A stretch of DNA of 64,000 nucleotides from Lacinutrix sp. Hel_I_90 (GTDB lineage Bacteria; Bacteroidota; Bacteroidia; Flavobacteriales; Flavobacteriaceae): contig NZ_JYNQ01000001.1 in assembly GCF_000934685.1 (NCBI RefSeq), positions 3,571,501 to 3,635,500 on the forward strand, read 5' to 3'. The translations under genes were made by a program, and so were the position numbers. The notes under the pieces were generated by a model. That model was not told where the DNA came from and did not search any database. It saw nothing but the letters and a program-made list of their open reading frames with translations. This document shows, piece by piece, positions 27,858 through 36,874 of the stretch; position 1 is the first letter of the stretch; every line of letters begins with the position of its first letter.

Positions 27858-28706
27858 TTAAAATACCCGACTTAAATTAAATCCGAAATAAATATCACCA
27901 TCACTCCAATCCCCTGTGGCTTGTCCTAAATAGCCATTAGTATTCATCGCTTGTGAGTTTGTAAAATGCATTTGGAAAACATGACCACCCGTTTCTAAAT
28001 CGATACCAATTGATAATGGATTTTTGAATGGAGAGGTGCTGCTTCGGTTTAAATGCCAGCCATAGTCTGCATTTAACGACCAGCGTTTTCCTAGTTTATA
28101 ACGGCTACCAATACCCAAAGCATATTGTGCATTGTCCTGATTAGGATCTAATACTAAATTATCCTGAAAAAATGTTGGTGCCAATTCTAAAGATAAATTT
28201 TTACTCATCTTTCTTGCAATAAGCACTTGTGTTGTGTAACCTAAACGGTTTTTAAACTCTAATTTGGGTAAGTTTGCTTTGTCATAAGCTGTATTAACCA
28301 ATAGCGAATGATACCCAACGATTGTAAACAGTGAGCCGCCTTCTTTTTGTTTAATCAACCTGTATTTTAATGCAGCTTCGTATATTTTTTGAAACGAACT
28401 ACGGGATACACTAATATTAATGTTTTCTGAAAGCCCGTAAATAAAATTTAATCGCGTCACGGCATCATCTAAACCAAAGAATGTATTAAGCCCGCTTTCC
28501 AAACTGCCAAATCTGTGGGCCACTACAAAAGTAAATTCCTTTTTAGCCGTAAGTTTAGTAGACTCAAAGTTTACAATTTTTAAGCCTTTAAAAGTGGCTG
28601 TTGCATAATTATCTTCTGGTGATTCTTGATCAATTTCATCTAATAGATCGTTTTGAGAAAATGATAAAAGCGGAAAAATACAAAGGAGAATTAATAGGTG
28701 TTTCAT
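27858..28706 (-). CDS. DUF5777-family beta-barrel protein
   Basis: A 282-residue protein with a signal peptide (residues 1-17) and about ten amphipathic beta strands ending in the aromatic-rich C-terminus FGFNLSRVF, typical of an outer-membrane barrel. Features such as VVAHRFGSLESGLNTFFGLDDAVTRL near residue 66 identify DUF5777. The function is unknown, but in Bacteroidota it is usually next to a heme-c protein and YceI, as here. It probably forms the outer-membrane part of that module. Confidence 0.82.
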   Translation of the reverse strand: MKHLLILLCIFPLLSFSQNDLLDEIDQESPEDNYATATFKGLKIVNFESTKLTAKKEFTFVVAHRFGSLESGLNTFFGLDDAVTRLNFIYGLSENINISVSRSSFQKIYEAALKYRLIKQKEGGSLFTIVGYHSLLVNTAYDKANLPKLEFKNRLGYTTQVLIARKMSKNLSLELAPTFFQDNLVLDPNQDNAQYALGIGSRYKLGKRWSLNADYGWHLNRSSTSPFKNPLSIGIDLETGGHVFQMHFTNSQAMNTNGYLGQATGDWSDGDIYFGFNLSRVF

Positions 28707-28713
28707 AATGGTT

Positions 28714-29106
28714 TTATTGGGAAACGGTGCATTGGTCTAGCTTAACTTGTTCTAGTAATTCATCATAGCCAATGCATCGTCCCTTTATTGAAATTTTTGT
28801 ATTAGGTTTTATTTCTTTCAGGTTGTTTTCTGAACTAAAACTACAAAAGACAGCATCATTTAAGGTTAAATTTGAGCTATTGATTTCAGAAATGACTCCT
28901 GTAATTAGGACTGTTTTGTTTAAGTATTTTGATTCTGCTACCGTCGCGTCTTCTTGAAACTCACTAACGAATACATCCGCATTTGAAGAAAATGCAGTAG
29001 CTTCACTTTCAATGTTTCGATGCTCCTGATACACAAAATTATAAGCGAAAATCGCTAGAATACCAGTAAGTATAAGTACTAAAATAATCCAGTTGGTCTT
29101 TTTCAT
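28714..29106 (-). CDS. Membrane-anchored OB-fold (tRNA_anti-like) protein
   Basis: A 130-residue protein with an N-terminal membrane helix (residues 5-26). The outside domain is of the tRNA_anti-like OB family: ESKYLNKTVLITGVISEI, LTLNDAVFCSF and TKISIKGRCIGYD. It is the first gene of the four-gene operon with DUF5777, cytochrome c and YceI genes (gaps of 7, 11 and 46 bp). The ligand is unknown; related domains are not RNA-specific. Confidence 0.78.
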   Translation of the reverse strand: MKKTNWIILVLILTGILAIFAYNFVYQEHRNIESEATAFSSNADVFVSEFQEDATVAESKYLNKTVLITGVISEINSSNLTLNDAVFCSFSSENNLKEIKPNTKISIKGRCIGYDELLEQVKLDQCTVSQ

Positions 29107-29193
29107 AGCAATCTAATTTTGGATTCAAATATTTTACTAGGAAACTAATATATAAATAAAAAAAGAAAAGCGCCCTAAATTGCTGAATATTAT

Positions 29194-29751
29194 TTAATTA
29201 TGGTTTTCAGGCAACTCAATTTTTACTTTATACCCTTTTAATTCTTCTAAGTAGTCCTGGTGTGAAAAATCTTGATGATTAAATTCTGCTTGTCTGGATT
29301 TTTTCGTTTCTATTCGTTTTATAGTTTTGAGATACCGTTTTACTTCGGTGTTATCGTTTAAAATTAAGCCAGGGACTTCAACAGAAGCACCTTCTTTAGT
29401 TTTAGCAACCATGGTGAAATAAGAAGAGTTACAATGTTTCATCACTCCGGTTTGAATATTTTCGGCTTCAACACGAATACCAACAACCATAGAGGTTCTG
29501 CCAACAAAATTGACCGAAGCTTTCATTGTTACTAATTCGCCAACTTCAATAGGAAGCAAAAAATCAACCGTATCTACAGAAGCGGTTACACAGTACATTT
29601 TAGAATGTTTACTGGCACACGCAAAAGCAATTTGATCCATTAAATTTAAAATATAACCCCCATGTATTTTACCACTAAAATTAGAGTGGGAGGGTAACAT
29701 CAATTCTGAAATGGAGATGCGTGACTTGTCGACAGATTTATAGGTGTTCAT
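29194..29751 (-). CDS. Acyl-CoA thioesterase, hotdog fold
   Basis: A 185-residue protein with a single 4HBT/YciA-like hotdog domain. The start motif is SNFSGKIHGGYILNLMDQIAFACASKHS (active-site Asp in LMDQ), then GELVTMKASVNFVGRTSMVVGIRVEAEN. A charged, basic tail of about 50 residues follows the domain. It hydrolyses acyl-CoA to fatty acid and CoA; chain preference cannot be read. It lies 3 bp downstream of the small membrane protein gene and rmuC, with no obvious functional link. Confidence 0.88.
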   Translation of the reverse strand: MNTYKSVDKSRISISELMLPSHSNFSGKIHGGYILNLMDQIAFACASKHSKMYCVTASVDTVDFLLPIEVGELVTMKASVNFVGRTSMVVGIRVEAENIQTGVMKHCNSSYFTMVAKTKEGASVEVPGLILNDNTEVKRYLKTIKRIETKKSRQAEFNHQDFSHQDYLEELKGYKVKIELPENHN

Positions 29752-29754
29752 AAA

Positions 29755-30117
29755 TTAATTTCTAAAATGTGGAGAGGATTCTTTTTCTACAGCGGTTATA
29801 AAATATTTAGTATCTCCCAACCAGAAAAATGTTGCAAAGCGTTCTATATAAGTCAGTTTTACATATTCCCCCTGGTATTCTTTTAATCTGTTAATTACTT
29901 CTGTGTTTTTATCTAAAACAGAAAAAGTAAAAATTTGTGCGCCAGAGATGCCTTGACTAATCTCACCTTCGTAGGTTTTAATGATGACACCTTTATGACT
30001 AAATTTTATGAGTTCGCCAGAGCGATTTCCTTCACTATAAGGAACAAAATAGACAAAAGCATAAAATATAGCGACTGCTATAACGAGAATGACTAAGAAT
30101 TTTAATAGAAATTTCAT
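29755..30117 (-). CDS. Small membrane-anchored protein of unknown function
   Basis: A 120-residue protein with one N-terminal membrane helix (residues 5-26) and an external beta-rich domain (ELIKFSHKGVIIKTYEGEI, FTFSVLDKNTEVINRL, GEYVKLTYIERFATFFWLGDTKYFI). Close relatives in flavobacteria are commonly labelled 6-phosphogluconate dehydrogenase, but there is no dinucleotide-binding motif, so I reject that name. It is tightly packed between rmuC (12 bp) and the thioesterase gene (3 bp). Confidence 0.72.
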   Translation of the reverse strand: MKFLLKFLVILVIAVAIFYAFVYFVPYSEGNRSGELIKFSHKGVIIKTYEGEISQGISGAQIFTFSVLDKNTEVINRLKEYQGEYVKLTYIERFATFFWLGDTKYFITAVEKESSPHFRN

Positions 30118-30129
30118 TGGTTATTTTTT

Positions 30130-31455
30130 TTAAACGTTATCGTCTTCTTGTGCTCTTTTTAGTATTTTTTCGGGTAAGGCTTTTTTTGCCTTTGCACCCA
30201 TTTTTTTCAATTTTTCAACGCTGGTTATCAAATTACCTCTACCCTCTACCAGTTTATTCATAGCAGATGAGTACTCTTTTTTAGCATCGTCCATTTTTTT
30301 GCCTACCCCAGTTAAATCTTGTACAAAACCTTCAAATTTGTCATATAAAGCGCCTGCCTGACGCGCAATTTCAATCGCGTTTTGTTGCTGCTTTTCGTTA
30401 TTCCACATACTATCTATAGTGCGTAATGTCGCCAATAAGGTTGAAGGCGTAACAATAACAATATTGCGTTCAAAAGCTTTATTATACAATGAATTGTCTT
30501 CATTTATAGCAATGGCAAAGGCAGGTTCAATAGGGATAAATAATAAAACAAAATCTGGTGACTCCATGTCGTATAAATCTTGATAATTTTTAGCAGAGAG
30601 CTGCTCGACATGTTTTTTAATAGAATTGATATGTGCCTTTAAATAGACGGCACGATCCTCCTCTTCGGCATTAACAAAGCGCTCGTAATCCACTAAAGAT
30701 ACTTTACTATCAATAATCATGCGTTTGTTGTCTGGTAAGTGTAATACAATATCAGGCAATACCCGAGAACCATCTGCTAAAGTAAAACTTTGTTGTACGT
30801 AATATTCTCTGTCTTTCTCCAGCCCAGATTTTTCGAGTACGCGTTCTAAAACCAGTTCGCCCCAATTCCCTTGCATTTTGCTATCTCCTTTTAAAGCACG
30901 GGTTAGGTTTGTGGCCTCTTTGGTCATTTGTTGATTAAGATCTTTTAAGCCTAAAAGCTGTTCTTTTAAGGCAGAATGCATGCTGATACTTTCCTTTTGC
31001 GTATCGTCTACTTTCTTTTCAAAAACCTGTATTTTTTCTTGTAGCGGACTTAATATATTCTTAATGTTTTCTTTATTCTGAAGGGTGAATTTCTCTGATT
31101 TCTCATCTAGAATTTTTGTGGCTAACAATTCAAAATCTTTACGCAGTTGTTCTTGACGGTCTTCCACTTCTGCCTCACGCTTATGGTGTAACTGCAAAAG
31201 ATTCTCGTATTCTGAAGTTTTTCGAGTTAGTTCTGTATTTAGAAATTCTTTTTCACGTCTAATTTCTTCGCGCTCATGTTCAATTTTATCTACATTTTGT
31301 TTAAGCGCATCAATCGTTAAACCCATTTGACTTTGACGTTCTTCTAAGGTGCTTTTTTCACTTTTACTTTTCAATTTTGAAAATAACATACCTAGATAAG
31401 CGCCAACAATAGCAGAAATTAATATGGAAAGAATGAGGATGAGGTTGTCGTTCAT
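30130..31455 (-). CDS. rmuC: RmuC-family DNA recombination protein
   Basis: A 441-residue protein: an N-terminal membrane helix (5-25), a long coiled coil (about 30-190), and the RmuC nuclease-like core. The core has GNWGELVLERVLEKSGL, a VLPDIVLHLPDNKRMIIDSKVSL block with PD-(D/E)xK-type residues and FIPIEPAFAIAI. RmuC limits inversions at repeats and was recently linked to restriction of replication-linked DNA structures. It leads a three-gene run with the small membrane protein and the thioesterase. Confidence 0.93.
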   Translation of the reverse strand: MNDNLILILSILISAIVGAYLGMLFSKLKSKSEKSTLEERQSQMGLTIDALKQNVDKIEHEREEIRREKEFLNTELTRKTSEYENLLQLHHKREAEVEDRQEQLRKDFELLATKILDEKSEKFTLQNKENIKNILSPLQEKIQVFEKKVDDTQKESISMHSALKEQLLGLKDLNQQMTKEATNLTRALKGDSKMQGNWGELVLERVLEKSGLEKDREYYVQQSFTLADGSRVLPDIVLHLPDNKRMIIDSKVSLVDYERFVNAEEEDRAVYLKAHINSIKKHVEQLSAKNYQDLYDMESPDFVLLFIPIEPAFAIAINEDNSLYNKAFERNIVIVTPSTLLATLRTIDSMWNNEKQQQNAIEIARQAGALYDKFEGFVQDLTGVGKKMDDAKKEYSSAMNKLVEGRGNLITSVEKLKKMGAKAKKALPEKILKRAQEDDNV

Positions 31456-31527
31456 TTATGGATTGAATTTTATCAAAGATAATTTTTTTAGATGGAAGAT
31501 AGAAGACCGGAGCTTCAAGTTTTACAC

Positions 31528-32322
31528 TTATTTCTTAACACGGAAAGCGCCAGAATTTTCATCGAAAACAATCAAATCCTTTGGGAATAGATTATCAAAA
31601 GCACCTTGTCTAATGAGGTTGTTAGGGGTGTCCGATACCACAGCATCTTTAGTCATTACAATTAAGCGATCACAAAGCTGTATGGCTAAATCTATTTCAT
31701 GCGATGAAAACAATATGGTTTTATTGGTTTCTTTAGTTAGCTTTTGCAGCAATTTTAAAATATAGGCTTTGTGATACATGTCTAAATGTGTTGTGGGTTC
31801 ATCTAGAATAATCAGTGAGGTATCTTGTGCTAACGCACGTGCAATCATTGTTTTTTGTAATTGCCCATCACTTAACTGAAAACATTTTTTATCAACAATC
31901 ATTTCTAAATGCGTTTGTGAAATAGCATTGGTTACAATCTCCAGATCCTCTGGTACCAGTTTACCAACCCAATTGGTGTAAGGCTGTCTTCCTAAGGCAA
32001 TCAACTCAAAAACGGATAGATTTTTAGAGGCAACACTTTCTGTGAGTACTAAGCTCAATACCTTGGCGAGATCAATAGCAGTATAGTCTGAAATGTGCTT
32101 GTCATTCACGAAAATAGAGCCATCAATAGGTTTTTGAATTTGAGATAAGGTTCTTAATAATGTCGACTTTCCAATCCCATTGGCACCAACTAAACCTACA
32201 AGTTCTCCTTCATATAATTCAATATTTATATTAGAACCCACAACAGTTGTTGCTTTCTTATCGTGGTAGCCAATAGAAAGGTTTTCGGTTTTAAGTATGG
32301 TATGTCTTGTGTTTGTTATCAC
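31528..32322 (-). CDS. btuD: ABC transporter ATP-binding protein, B12-type (BtuD-like)
   Basis: A 264-residue ATPase of the FecE/BtuD family. Walker A GANGIGKST at residues 46-54, the signature LSDGQ (a one-residue change from LSGGQ), Walker B LIILDEPTTHLD and the switch His in SSHEIDLA are all present. It pairs with the permease (32459-33490) and binding lipoprotein (33492-34640) on the same strand. Cobalamin is inferred as substrate because a cobalamin riboswitch and BtuB-like receptor are divergently placed; iron-siderophore is the alternative. Confidence 0.85.
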   Translation of the reverse strand: MITNTRHTILKTENLSIGYHDKKATTVVGSNINIELYEGELVGLVGANGIGKSTLLRTLSQIQKPIDGSIFVNDKHISDYTAIDLAKVLSLVLTESVASKNLSVFELIALGRQPYTNWVGKLVPEDLEIVTNAISQTHLEMIVDKKCFQLSDGQLQKTMIARALAQDTSLIILDEPTTHLDMYHKAYILKLLQKLTKETNKTILFSSHEIDLAIQLCDRLIVMTKDAVVSDTPNNLIRQGAFDNLFPKDLIVFDENSGAFRVKK

Positions 32323-32458
32323 TAATTCACGACTTGTTTTTTAATCCTTTGTTTGTTAAAGTATAAAAATCCCTTGGCTCTTTTTTTGGTTAAACGACCT
32401 TCCTTCAGCCTAAGGAAGGCGATTATTGAAATTTTATATTTTTCTTCTAACGTCAACT

Positions 32459-33490
32459 TCAAAAAATCATCCTTCGCTTTTTAACCAGCAACCAAACGAC
32501 AACTGGTGCGCCAATGAGCGACGTTATCGCATTAATGGGTAAGGTATAATCACTGTTTGGTAACTGTGCAATACTATCGCAAATTAGCATCACGATGGCT
32601 CCAAATAAAAAGACGGCAGGTAATAGTATTTTATTATTTGAGGTGTTAAATAGTTGTCGTGTCATGTGTGGGATAGCCAAGCCAATAAAAGCAATAGGAC
32701 CCGCAAAAGCGGTGATGCTTCCTGCTAATAAGCAAGTGGCTAAAATAATGATTAAACGACTTTTCTTTATATTTAAACCCATGCTTTTAGCATAGCTTTC
32801 CCCTAAAAGCAAACTGTTTAATGATTTAATTGAAATAATGGTGAATACTATTCCTATAATATAAACCAATAGAAAAATTCTTACTTCAGGCCATTGTAAA
32901 TCACCAAGACTACCAAATCCCCAAAAAATGTATTGTTGTAAGCTTTCGGCAGAACTAAAATAAGATAAGACACTTACTATTGCCGACGTAATACTCCCAA
33001 ACATGAGCCCAATAATTAATATCGCCATGGTGTCTCTTACTCGGGAGGAAACAATTAAAACAGCAGTAAGCACAATAAAGCTACCCAAACTTGCCGCAAT
33101 CACCAAACTCCATTGAGACGATAATACACTGGCAAAAACACCACCTATTACCGAAGCGCCCATTATCACCAAAGCCACACCTAAACTTGCTCCAGAAGTG
33201 ATACCTAGTACAAAAGGGCCAGCCAATGGATTGCGAAACATGGTTTGCATTAACAATCCGGAAATTCCTAAACCAGACCCCACTAAAATAGCAGTAATGG
33301 CTTTAGGTAATCTGTAATTTTGAATGATGTATTCTTGACTGCTAAGCTTTGATGTTTCTGTAAAGAAGCTCTCAAATATAGTTTCTGAAGAGATACTAAT
33401 AGAACCTAAACTAATGTTTACCAAAAACAAAACAAGTAATACCACTATGAGAATTACAAAGGTGAATTTGTATGATTTTTGTGATACCAA
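32459..33490 (-). CDS. btuC: FecCD-type ABC transporter permease (BtuC-like)
   Basis: A 343-residue inner-membrane protein with about ten membrane helices. It carries the FecCD signature at YRLPKAITAILVGSGLGISGLLMQ and the LAGSITAFAGPIAFIGLAIPH block that contacts the ATPase. It is packed 1 bp after the binding-protein gene stop and 136 bp before the ATPase gene. The spacer holds a weak CTTCC/GGAAG hairpin (about 32395-32420). Confidence 0.88.
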   Translation of the reverse strand: MVSQKSYKFTFVILIVVLLVLFLVNISLGSISISSETIFESFFTETSKLSSQEYIIQNYRLPKAITAILVGSGLGISGLLMQTMFRNPLAGPFVLGITSGASLGVALVIMGASVIGGVFASVLSSQWSLVIAASLGSFIVLTAVLIVSSRVRDTMAILIIGLMFGSITSAIVSVLSYFSSAESLQQYIFWGFGSLGDLQWPEVRIFLLVYIIGIVFTIISIKSLNSLLLGESYAKSMGLNIKKSRLIIILATCLLAGSITAFAGPIAFIGLAIPHMTRQLFNTSNNKILLPAVFLFGAIVMLICDSIAQLPNSDYTLPINAITSLIGAPVVVWLLVKKRRMIF

Positions 33491-33491
33491 C

Positions 33492-34640
33492 TTAATCTAA
33501 AGCTTTAAAAAAGAAGGGTTGATAGTCTGGCAGTAATTCTGGATGACTTATTTTAATAATGTCCTTTAATACTAAATCTGGACGTGCAATCCCTAATTCA
33601 TAATACAAAACACCTCCTGTTTTTCCAGTAGTATTTGAAAATGAATAAATAGCATTGTTTTTAAACGCTTCAAACTCTGTATAATGTGCATTGGCGTTTT
33701 TTAAATCTTCTAAACTTTTATAATAAGAAGGACTCAACCATAAACTGGCAGACTTAGCCTTTTCAAAAACCACTTCAAAATTGAGTGCTAAGCTTCCCGT
33801 TCCCGTGGTATCATGCCACAAATAATTGGTGTTGGCATCCTCTAAAAACTGTGCTTCTGTACTGCTGCCATTTGGTAAATACCACACATCTTTATGCATG
33901 GCGCCACTTAAAACCGTAGGTCTGTTTGTTGCTTTTGCTGCTATTTGTTTTGCTTCAGAATAATTATTTTCTATGCTATTAAAGATAGCATCTGCTTTTT
34001 CGTTTTTGTTGTACAAGGCGCCAAAAAATTTAATCCATTCGGCTTTTGCTAAAGGTGATTTTTCTGTCCAATCCCCATTGTAAATCACAGGAATATTGGC
34101 TTTTTTAATAATTTCTAGTGATTTACTTTTACCATCTACACCAAAAGCAACCACGACATTTGGATTAAGGTCTAATAGAACCTCGGTATTTAACCCTTCG
34201 TTTTTGCCCAATTCCCGCACTAATCCGCTGTCAATACGCGCTCGGGTTTTTTCTGAAGAAACATAGTCTGTACCAGGAAACCCTTTCAGCGTTTCTTCAA
34301 CGCCTAATAACTCTAATGCTGGAATATGTGTTGTAGAGGTGACTACTATATTTTCAACAGGTACTATGATAATGCCATCGTAAGCATCACGCATAAACGT
34401 TGTTTTTGCGGCTTCTTCTGCAGTAATTAAAACATACTTAAAGGTCTCTTCGGCTTTTGGCCACGGATTTTTAATCTCAAGAACACTAAAGTTTCCGTTG
34501 TCTTCAATGCTAAAACCTTCGGCGTAAGCGATGTTATTATTATCTGTCTTATTTAAAGGAGGTAAAGGTTTGCGAATACCTTTGTCTTCTTTACAAGCTA
34601 TAAAAGCGATTATAAAAAATAGAATGATGCCGTTTTTCAT
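33492..34640 (-). CDS. btuF: Cobalamin-type substrate-binding lipoprotein (BtuF-like)
   Basis: A 382-residue lipoprotein (lipobox FIAC at about residue 16) of the TroA/FecB clamshell type. A long N-terminal part (EIKNPWPKAEETFKYVLI) precedes two binding lobes joined by a helix (NPNVVVAFGVD; NIPVIYNGDW). It is longer than E. coli BtuF (about 266) because of N-terminal and lobe extensions typical of Bacteroidota. It heads btuF-btuC-btuD on the minus strand, divergent from the riboswitch-controlled receptor gene. Confidence 0.85.
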   Translation of the reverse strand: MKNGIILFFIIAFIACKEDKGIRKPLPPLNKTDNNNIAYAEGFSIEDNGNFSVLEIKNPWPKAEETFKYVLITAEEAAKTTFMRDAYDGIIIVPVENIVVTSTTHIPALELLGVEETLKGFPGTDYVSSEKTRARIDSGLVRELGKNEGLNTEVLLDLNPNVVVAFGVDGKSKSLEIIKKANIPVIYNGDWTEKSPLAKAEWIKFFGALYNKNEKADAIFNSIENNYSEAKQIAAKATNRPTVLSGAMHKDVWYLPNGSSTEAQFLEDANTNYLWHDTTGTGSLALNFEVVFEKAKSASLWLSPSYYKSLEDLKNANAHYTEFEAFKNNAIYSFSNTTGKTGGVLYYELGIARPDLVLKDIIKISHPELLPDYQPFFFKALD

Positions 34641-34717
34641 GAGGACTGATTTTTAACCAAAAATAACATTATTTAATGTTTTGCATATAAGATATTCCAT
34701 AATAAAGATTATTTTTG

Positions 34718-35026
34718 CAGCGAATTTTGGTTTGACCTTGCAATTAAGCGCGGTCGATTAAAAGGGAATCAAGTGAAACGACTGGCATTGTCGATTTTTG
34801 ATTTACGACTTTCATAACAGTGAAACATTCGTAATACTTAAATCGTGTATTTTAAGTCATTAATCTTGAGCTGTTCCCGCAACTGTAATCTTAGTTCACT
34901 TTTGTGAATGCTTGTTATTAAACTTCAAGTCACTGGAAAAATTTTCTGGGAAGACCAATAGCAAGACGAAAGCCAGGAGACCTGCCATTTTCAACATCAA
35001 AAGAATCTTCGGGAGAAAGATTTTAA
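34718..35026 (+). ncRNA. Cobalamin riboswitch
   Basis: A clear B12 (adenosylcobalamin-type) aptamer lies before the receptor gene. The conserved core CTGTTCCCGCAACTGTAA is at 34871-34888 and the B12 box AGCCAGGAGACCTGCC is at about 34970-34986. A GGGAATCAAGTGAAACGACTGG-like upstream arm begins near 34760. A small hairpin with a GGGAGA loop (about 35003-35024) immediately before the ATG at 35032 is a plausible expression platform hiding the ribosome-binding region. It reads towards the btuB-like gene only. Confidence 0.95.
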
Positions 35027-35031
35027 GAGTT

Positions 35032-36867
35032 ATGAAACAAGGCATTCTAATTTTATTATTTGCGATTTTTAGTTTTGGCTGTATGGCGCAAACTAAGCTG
35101 GATTCTATTCAGAATTTGGAGGAGGTTTTATTGAGTGATACTAAACTCAAAAACTATGCTGCTGGTTTTAAAATAACAAAACTTAATGATTCAGTAATTT
35201 CTAAAAATGCAACGTCATTAACAGGTTTGTTAGCCTTTAATTCTAATATTTATTTCAAAGAAAACGGTTTTGGGATGATCTCTTCTCCTTCATTTCGCGG
35301 TACAAACGCCTCACAAACTGGAGTGATATGGAACGGTATAAATATTAATTCGCAATTAAATGGGCAAACTGATTTTAACACCATAAACACCTCTCAGTTT
35401 AATTCTATAGCTATAAGAAGCGGAGGCGGAAGTGTGCAATACGGCAGCGGAAGCATTGGTGGAACTATACATTTAAATAATAAGCTTGCTTTTTATTCCC
35501 ATTTTGATAACGCTGTTAAATTAGCTTATGGCAGTTTTGATACTAGAAATATTAGTTATAATAATGATTTTGGACGCGATAAGTGGTCTGGGAATATTGG
35601 TGTTTCTTATAATGAATCTGAAAACGATTACAAATTTCTGGGGACAGATAAAACCAATACTAATGGCGCATTTAATAACTTTAATATAAATGCAAATGGG
35701 GGTTGTTTTTTGTCAGATAAAGATGTTATAAAGCTATATCATCAAAGCTTTGTTAGCGACAGAAATTTGTCGGGCACTTTGGTAGCGCCTTCTCGTAGTA
35801 AATACGAAGATGAAAATTTTAGAACAATGTTAGAATGGTCGCATATTGTTAACAAAACAACGGCTAAATTGAAGGTGGCGCATTTGCAAGAATTGTTTCG
35901 CTATTTTGAAAATAAGGATAAGGCTAATTATTCTTTTGGAAAAGTAAACACACTCATTTTAAAACATAATTATAATGTTCGCTTTTCTGAGAAACTGCAG
36001 TTTCAAAGTATTTTAGATTATAATTATATTGAAGGGGTGGGCAGTAGTTTTGGTAATCCTAAGCGACGGACTTTCTCTGCAATTGCTTTATTAAATCATA
36101 AACCAACGAAAAGATTAAGTTATGGTGTTAATCTTAGAAAAGATTTTGCTTCAGATTTTAAGAGTCCATTTCTGTTTTCTATAGATGCTGGTTATGAGGT
36201 TTCTAAACATTATTCTTTAAAAATTAATGGTTCTAAAAACTTTAGAATTCCAACCTTTAATGATTTGTACTGGCAAACTGGAGGTAATCTAGAGTTAATA
36301 CCAGAATCGTCTTATCAAATAGATTTAGGACAAGAATTCAATTATAAGTTGGCAAACTTAAAACTGAATGGGTTTTACATTACAACTAAAGACTTAATTC
36401 AATGGAAACCAAATACTGTTTCTGGTCTTTGGAGTCCAGTAAATATTGCTAAAACCGAAAACTATGGAGTAGAAGCAGAGCTAAGCTTACAAAAGCGGTT
36501 TAATAAACACCATTTAGAACTTAAAGGGAACTATTCTTATACGGTTTCTGAAAACAAGGCAACACAAAAACAATTAATTTATGTGCCTTTTCATAAAGGG
36601 AATTTATCTTTTGCTTATGGCCATAAGGCCTTTTCTATGTATTATCAGCATGTATTCGTTGGCGAGGTTTTTACCATTGGAACAGATACATTATCAGAGT
36701 ACAGCATTGGGAATATAGGATTAAGTTATGTTTTAAATATGAAAGGAAAAGTGAACTACCATTTAGATTTCAAAGTAAATAATAGTTATAATAAATATTA
36801 CGAAAACGTAGCATTGCGACCAATGCCTAATAGAAATTTTCAAATACAAACAACCATTAAATTTTAA
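35032..36867 (+). CDS. btuB: TonB-dependent outer-membrane receptor (BtuB-like)
   Basis: A 611-residue receptor with a signal peptide (MKQGILILLFAIFSFGCMAQ) and a plug domain (LNDSVISKNATSLTGLLAFNSNIYFKE, FRGTNASQTGVIWNGININSQ, IRSGGGSVQYGSGSIGGTIHL). A 22-strand barrel follows, with the usual aromatic C-terminus (NFQIQTTIKF). The ATG at 35032 is chosen because earlier in-frame starts lie inside the riboswitch. Length is close to E. coli BtuB (594 mature). Regulation by the upstream cobalamin riboswitch makes corrinoid uptake the likely role. Confidence 0.93.
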   Translation: MKQGILILLFAIFSFGCMAQTKLDSIQNLEEVLLSDTKLKNYAAGFKITKLNDSVISKNATSLTGLLAFNSNIYFKENGFGMISSPSFRGTNASQTGVIWNGININSQLNGQTDFNTINTSQFNSIAIRSGGGSVQYGSGSIGGTIHLNNKLAFYSHFDNAVKLAYGSFDTRNISYNNDFGRDKWSGNIGVSYNESENDYKFLGTDKTNTNGAFNNFNINANGGCFLSDKDVIKLYHQSFVSDRNLSGTLVAPSRSKYEDENFRTMLEWSHIVNKTTAKLKVAHLQELFRYFENKDKANYSFGKVNTLILKHNYNVRFSEKLQFQSILDYNYIEGVGSSFGNPKRRTFSAIALLNHKPTKRLSYGVNLRKDFASDFKSPFLFSIDAGYEVSKHYSLKINGSKNFRIPTFNDLYWQTGGNLELIPESSYQIDLGQEFNYKLANLKLNGFYITTKDLIQWKPNTVSGLWSPVNIAKTENYGVEAELSLQKRFNKHHLELKGNYSYTVSENKATQKQLIYVPFHKGNLSFAYGHKAFSMYYQHVFVGEVFTIGTDTLSEYSIGNIGLSYVLNMKGKVNYHLDFKVNNSYNKYYENVALRPMPNRNFQIQTTIKF

Positions 36868-36874
36868 AAAAAAA

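Noticed and set aside
29755-30117. 6-phosphogluconate dehydrogenase label commonly given to this family
   Set aside because: No dinucleotide-binding motif and only 120 residues; it is a small membrane-anchored protein.
34912-35031. N-terminal extension of the receptor ORF
   Set aside because: The extension is translated from the cobalamin riboswitch; the signal peptide starts at 35032.
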